Positions 60,355-64,000 of a stretch of 64,000 nucleotides of DNA are shown piece by piece. Under the pieces are notes generated by a model, which was not told the DNA's origin, ran no database searches, and saw only the letters and a list, made by a program, of their open reading frames with translations. Origin of the DNA: Paenibacillus lignilyticus (GTDB lineage Bacteria > Bacillota > Bacilli > Paenibacillales > Paenibacillaceae); assembly GCF_017942085.1 (NCBI RefSeq), contig NZ_JAGKSP010000011.1, forward strand, positions 1 through 64,000. The letters are read 5' to 3'. The translations under genes were made by a program, and so were the position numbers. How positions within the stretch are numbered: position 1 is the stretch's first letter; the number at the start of each line of letters is the position of its first letter.

Positions 60355-61242
60355 TCATCCCTTCTCTTCCCGAAGAATAAATTTACGCTGAATCGTAATG
60401 ACAACAATGACAATGAGCAGAAGCACGACGCCCATCGCCGAAGCAAGACCGTAGTTGCTGTAATGGAAAGCCGTATCCACCGTCTTCGTCACAAAGGTAT
60501 CGCTGGCTCCCGCCGGTCCGCCCTTGGTCATAATAAACGGCAAATCAAACACTTCAAGCGCGCCCGTTACGGTGAGCAGCATGGAGAGCTCGACGATCTT
60601 GAGAATACTCGGCCACGTGATGTAGAAGAACGACTGCCGTTCATTCGCCCCATCGATCAATGCCGCTTCATACAGATCATCCGGAATCGACTGCAAGGCG
60701 CCTATATAAATGACCATATTGAAGCCGAGATACTTCCACATGGAGATGAAAGCCAGCGAGATATTGACCGTATGCTTGTTGCCGAGCCAGCTCGTAATGA
60801 GACTATCGAGACCAAGCAACGTAAGCAGCCCGTTAAGCGAGCCGTCCTGCGAGTCGTACACGTACGAGAACATATAAGCAATCGCTACGCTGTTCATGAT
60901 GTAGGGAAGGAAGATCAGCACGCGATAGATGTTGCGGCCCCGCAGCTTCTTGTTGAGCACGACGGCGAAATAGAGGGCGATGATATTTTGAATAATGCCG
61001 CCGAAGAAGTAATACAGGTTGTGGGAGAACACGCTGAAAATTTCGCTGTTGCGGAAGATCTCCCGGTAGTTGTCTAAGCCAACCCAACCCTTCGCCGCGC
61101 TATAGCCATCCCAAGAGGTTAAGCTTAAATAGAGCAGCATCGCGCCCGGATACAAGGAGAAGAGGACCAATAGGGTGACCGGCAGCAGCAGAAAGGTGAA
61201 TAACACGATGATCTTCTGCTTCTTGTAAATGGAGGAATACAT
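60355..61242 (-). CDS. CUT1 ABC sugar transporter permease (MalF-like)
   Basis: A 295-residue permease with six membrane segments and EAA loop EAALIDGANERQSFFYITWPS (shown as EAALIDGANE then RQSFFYITWP). The C-terminus ends REEKG. It follows the binding protein after a stable intercistronic hairpin and is followed closely by the MalG-like gene. Confidence 0.92.
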   Translation of the reverse strand: MYSSIYKKQKIIVLFTFLLLPVTLLVLFSLYPGAMLLYLSLTSWDGYSAAKGWVGLDNYREIFRNSEIFSVFSHNLYYFFGGIIQNIIALYFAVVLNKKLRGRNIYRVLIFLPYIMNSVAIAYMFSYVYDSQDGSLNGLLTLLGLDSLITSWLGNKHTVNISLAFISMWKYLGFNMVIYIGALQSIPDDLYEAALIDGANERQSFFYITWPSILKIVELSMLLTVTGALEVFDLPFIMTKGGPAGASDTFVTKTVDTAFHYSNYGLASAMGVVLLLIVIVVITIQRKFILREEKG

Positions 61243-61271
61243 GCAAAGCCCCTTCCTGGTTCAATAGAAAC

Positions 61272-61304
61272 GGGGCATGACATGAACCGTTCACGTCATG
61301 CCCC
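61272..61304 (-). promoter_or_regulatory. Intercistronic hairpin between binding protein and permease genes
   Basis: Perfect 10-bp stem GGGGCATGAC/GTCATGCCCC with a 13-nt loop and no T tract, between the binding-protein stop (61319) and the permease start (61242). It resembles the role of the malE-malF hairpin: it should stabilise the upstream message and reduce read-through to membrane components. Confidence 0.72.
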
Positions 61305-61318
61305 TCTCTCTCAAAACG

Positions 61319-62659
61319 TTATTTCGCTGCTACTGCGGCGCGTGCTTCTTTCCAGCGTTTGTTGTAATCGGCGAATACTTTGGCTACATCGTCCGCCATA
61401 ATGACATCCTGTGCAAAGCCGCTTGTATCGAATTGCATTTTGTTGCCGATGCTTACATACTCGTCGCTCTCCGCTACCATTTCAACCACTTGCGGCTTGA
61501 AGGACATGAATTCCGCCAGCTGCGGCAGCTTGGATTCTTTATCCTTCAGCACCGGAATGAAGCCGCCGAAATCGTCATAACCGGATTCCTCAACGAGCCA
61601 TTTCAAGAAGGCTTTAGCTGTTTCCACATTTGCGCTGTTCTTGCTGACTGCATAAGCGTAATCAGGGCTTAGGAGTGCTTTTGCCTCGCCGCTGTTGTCA
61701 ATTGGAAGTGGGAAGAAACCGACATCCTCGGACTTCGCGCCGTTATCGATGACTTGATTGATGACCCAGTTGCCAAGGAGGTACATCGCAGTCGTGCCGG
61801 AAGCAACGTCCTTCTTCGAACCTTCCCAGTTCGTGGACATGAGATCTTTCTCCACGTAGCCTTTATCCACGATCGTCTTAATGATATTCATCGCTTTCCA
61901 GTGCGGGCCGTCTACAGGGAACGGCTCGTCTTGACCGGCCATCGTGTTGTGCAGACCCGGGTCATTCGCGAACAGGAACGCTTCTTGATCCCAGCCCATG
62001 AGCGGCCATTTGTCCTTGAAGTTCGTGGAGAGTGCAACGATACCGGCTGCTTTGAGCTTCTCGCAAGCGGCATAGAACTCATCCAATGTTTTCGGAACAG
62101 CGGTAATGCCTGCTTTCTCGAAGGCTTTCTTGTTGTAGGTAATTCCCATCGCGGAGCTTCCGGACACGATACCGTAAGTAGAGCCGTCCTGCGTGTAATT
62201 TTCTTTAAAATAAATGCGGTCGTTCAGGCCCAAGTCATCCAGCGGAGCGAAGAACTCCGGCAAATTCGCTTTCGTTACCGTCTTCGGAACGAGAATGACA
62301 TCAGGCAGCTCATTGGATGCCAGACGCACCTTCATCGATTCCTCGTAGTCCTTGATCGCTTCGAATTCCACCGTTGCCTCCGGGTACTTCTCTTTGAACC
62401 GCTTGGCGTATTCCTTCAGCTCGGTTTCGACTAAATCCGTACGGTTCGTCGCGAATACGATCTTCCCTTTAATCGCGCTCTCCGCAGCCGGTTCAGCTTC
62501 GTTCGTCGCAGCCTCGTTCGTCGTTGTATTGGTCGTGCTCTCTGTCGCTGCCGCTTCTTTATTCCCCTCGTTACTCTCGTTGTTGCCGCCTGATGAACAG
62601 CCTGCAAGCGCGGCCCCGAATACAACCGTCGACAACACCAATGATGCCCACTTCTTCAT
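61319..62659 (-). CDS. Extracellular solute-binding lipoprotein (family 1)
   Basis: A 446-residue lipoprotein: signal MKKWASLVLSTVVFGAALAG with lipobox LAGC and C21, an Asn/Glu/Ala/Thr-rich linker to about 60, then a family-1 sugar-binding fold with IVFATNRTDL, ELPDVILVPKTVTKANLPEF and WVINQVIDNGAKSED. ATG 62659 follows GAGGGGG; the ATG at 62677 precedes that ribosome binding site. Together with two permeases and the mannanase this suggests uptake of manno-oligosaccharides (inferred from context). Confidence 0.92.
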   Translation of the reverse strand: MKKWASLVLSTVVFGAALAGCSSGGNNESNEGNKEAAATESTTNTTTNEAATNEAEPAAESAIKGKIVFATNRTDLVETELKEYAKRFKEKYPEATVEFEAIKDYEESMKVRLASNELPDVILVPKTVTKANLPEFFAPLDDLGLNDRIYFKENYTQDGSTYGIVSGSSAMGITYNKKAFEKAGITAVPKTLDEFYAACEKLKAAGIVALSTNFKDKWPLMGWDQEAFLFANDPGLHNTMAGQDEPFPVDGPHWKAMNIIKTIVDKGYVEKDLMSTNWEGSKKDVASGTTAMYLLGNWVINQVIDNGAKSEDVGFFPLPIDNSGEAKALLSPDYAYAVSKNSANVETAKAFLKWLVEESGYDDFGGFIPVLKDKESKLPQLAEFMSFKPQVVEMVAESDEYVSIGNKMQFDTSGFAQDVIMADDVAKVFADYNKRWKEARAAVAAK

Positions 62660-62693
62660 TTCCTTCTTCCCCCTCATTCGTACTGGAGCGTTT

Positions 62694-62707
62694 TGTTATC
62701 GTTTACA
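62694..62707. promoter_or_regulatory. cre site (CcpA) before the mannan operon
   Basis: Minus strand TGTAAACGATAACA matches all defined positions of the catabolite-response consensus TGNAANCGNTNNCA. It lies 35-48 nt before the binding-protein ATG. Confidence 0.75.
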
Positions 62708-62727
62708 TTTTGAATTATGGAGGAATT

Positions 62728-62741
62728 TGAGAACGCTTTCC
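62728..62741. promoter_or_regulatory. Second cre-like site before the mannan operon
   Basis: Minus strand GGAAAGCGTTCTCA matches 13 of 14 positions of TGNAANCGNTNNCA (first base differs). It is 34 bp upstream of the other cre site, on the same helical face within about one turn, compatible with cooperative CcpA binding. Confidence 0.65.
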
Positions 62742-62786
62742 ATGCAGCCGTTTTGTATTTATTGTCTTCTTTTTGGGTACCGTCCG

Positions 62787-64000
62787 CTACTGGCTGCCGC
62801 TCGTCTGATTCCTGTATTTCTGCGGCGTGACGCCGACTGTTTTCTTAAACAGCTTGTTGAAGTAGATGCCGTCCGCATAACCTACGAGCTCGCCGATCTG
62901 GTAAGCCTTGAGGTCGAGCCTGTCCTTCAGGTATTCCTTCGCTTTGGCCATGCGAACCGAAGTGATATACTCCGTAATGGTTTGATTCGTCTCCCGCTTG
63001 AATAGGAAGCTGAGGTAGCTCGCGTTTAAGAAGACGGTCTCCGAGAGCGCGGTCAGCTCGATTTCCTCCCGGTAATGCTCCTGAATCCACAGCTTGACCG
63101 TCTCGATGACGCGTTTGCTGCTTGCATTGCGGGTCGGCTCCAGCGCCTTCACCACTTGATCGACGATCGCGATCAGCCATTCCTTCAAATCTCGCATCGC
63201 AAAATGAGAGGCAACTGTCCGATGAAAATCAAACGTCGCCCCCTGCAGCTCATAGAGCGCATCCAAGAAGCCGTCGATCTTGGTCGTGAGCGTGTAGAAC
63301 AAATGTCCGGCCATATGCATGATCTCGTCATAGCCGGCTTTCCCCCGCTCCGCTTCCGCGAAGAACAGCGGAATAACAGTCTTGATCGTCTGAGAGTCGA
63401 GCATCTCGCATGCCGTCTTAAACTGCTCGTCGAGCGCAGGCATATTGAATTTCCACTGCTCTGCCTTCGCGGGCAGATCCTTCAAATTCATCGCGAACGT
63501 CTCGCGTTCCTTATAAAATTGATGCCTGCTCGCGGCAAGCCCTTCTACGTAGGCGCCATGCCAAGAGCCGCCGACATGCGGCAGCACGCTTTCCCCGATG
63601 GCGATAAAGCCGCCGCTGCGGTTGTGCATATAGTCCATCAGCCGAAGACTGATGGCGCGTACGCTCTTCTCGGGCTGCTTGCCGTCCTCCTGAACGGAAA
63701 GCAGTACCGCGATGAGGTTATTGTCCATGACGACGACATGATGAAACATCGCTTTGATCTCATCAAGGTAATGCAGCAAGCTCTCATGAGCGAGCATATT
63801 CGAGGTGCGGAATACGATTACGGCGCCTCGGCCGGATTGCAGCTCAGGCAGCAAGCTCGGTGCTGCATGCTCGCCGGCACCGCCGCTTTGGAGCAGCTTT
63901 CTCAGCTGCTCCTCCAGCTCATGGCCTCTCTGCTGCCTAGCCGCCAAGGCCAGCTGTTCCTCGTTCTCTCGCCGCTCCGACAGCTGCCTGTCCACGGTCT
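62787..64000 (-). CDS. YesN-like AraC-type response regulator, 5' end outside window
   Basis: At least 402 residues are visible; the reading frame is open to the window edge. The missing N-terminus should hold the receiver domain. Seen: a charged coiled-coil-like linker (ERRENEEQLALAARQQRG), a middle sensor-like domain (about 45-290) and an AraC DNA-binding domain (about 300-398) with YITSVRMAKAKEYLKDRL and FNKLFKKTVGVTPQKYR. It precedes the binding-protein gene in the same direction and probably activates it. Confidence 0.88.
   Translation of the reverse strand, partial: TVDRQLSERRENEEQLALAARQQRGHELEEQLRKLLQSGGAGEHAAPSLLPELQSGRGAVIVFRTSNMLAHESLLHYLDEIKAMFHHVVVMDNNLIAVLLSVQEDGKQPEKSVRAISLRLMDYMHNRSGGFIAIGESVLPHVGGSWHGAYVEGLAASRHQFYKERETFAMNLKDLPAKAEQWKFNMPALDEQFKTACEMLDSQTIKTVIPLFFAEAERGKAGYDEIMHMAGHLFYTLTTKIDGFLDALYELQGATFDFHRTVASHFAMRDLKEWLIAIVDQVVKALEPTRNASSKRVIETVKLWIQEHYREEIELTALSETVFLNASYLSFLFKRETNQTITEYITSVRMAKAKEYLKDRLDLKAYQIGELVGYADGIYFNKLFKKTVGVTPQKYRNQTSGSQ

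Overview
The window is chromosomal DNA from a spore-forming Gram-positive of the Bacillales, most likely a Paenibacillus or close relative (Cohnella-like). Supporting evidence: the gene orders perR-ygzB-ygxA-rRNA, ydcC-alr-ndoAI-ndoA and sigY-yxlCDEFG are those known from Bacillus subtilis; AGGAGG-type ribosome binding sites are strong and many starts are TTG or GTG; and there are several lipoprotein-fed CUT1 sugar transporters with YesMN-type two-component systems and S-layer-homology (SLH) enzymes, typical of Paenibacillus. No prophage, insertion sequence, tRNA or CRISPR array was seen.

Layout. 1-416: 5' end of a 16S rRNA gene (minus strand) with its promoter and leader. 417-6145: ygxA, ygzB, a membrane-anchored GH18 protein, perR and a DUF4097 protein. 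6250-9508: gatCAB for Gln-tRNA amidation. 9609-12242: a three-gene ABC-2 exporter. 12450-13319: a secreted repeat protein, followed by a G-rich degenerate repeat. 14138-17196: a complete sigY-yxlCDEFG-like operon with an ECF-type promoter in front of sigY. 17377-24364: a sugar-acid cluster (mannonate dehydratase, SDR, two Gfo/Idh/MocA dehydrogenases, two TIM-barrel epimerases, AraC regulator) with a decayed flavin monooxygenase remnant at its end. 24595-33110: a CUT1 transporter, YesMN two-component system and an M24 peptidase, behind a promoter with a cre-like site and two AraC-type half-sites 21 bp apart. 33273-39374: a compact Tad-type pilus locus including two tiny paralogous membrane proteins of 48 and 50 residues, with two bactofilin genes just upstream (39556-40940). 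41116-44501: ndoA, ndoAI, alr, ydcC. 44692-46801: a DUF4259 protein and a secreted phytase-like esterase. 46802-47736: an intergenic region made almost wholly of repeats. 47737-51737: a Fur-controlled iron or heme importer ending in an ankyrin/IsdG-type fusion. 52143-53714: a chemoreceptor. 53818-64000: a giant SLH-anchored GH5-type mannanase with four repeated carbohydrate-binding modules, its CUT1 transporter and a truncated AraC-type regulator, with two cre sites.

How it works together. The right-hand third and the 17-33 kb block look like plant-polysaccharide and uronate-derived sugar utilisation modules. Each joins a surface enzyme or intracellular pathway to an ABC importer, a local AraC-type activator and CcpA-type catabolite control. 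The most unusual items are the Tad locus with its bactofilin neighbours and tiny paralogous proteins, the ankyrin/heme-monooxygenase fusion with an internal ribosome binding site, and the concentration of intergenic repeat families.
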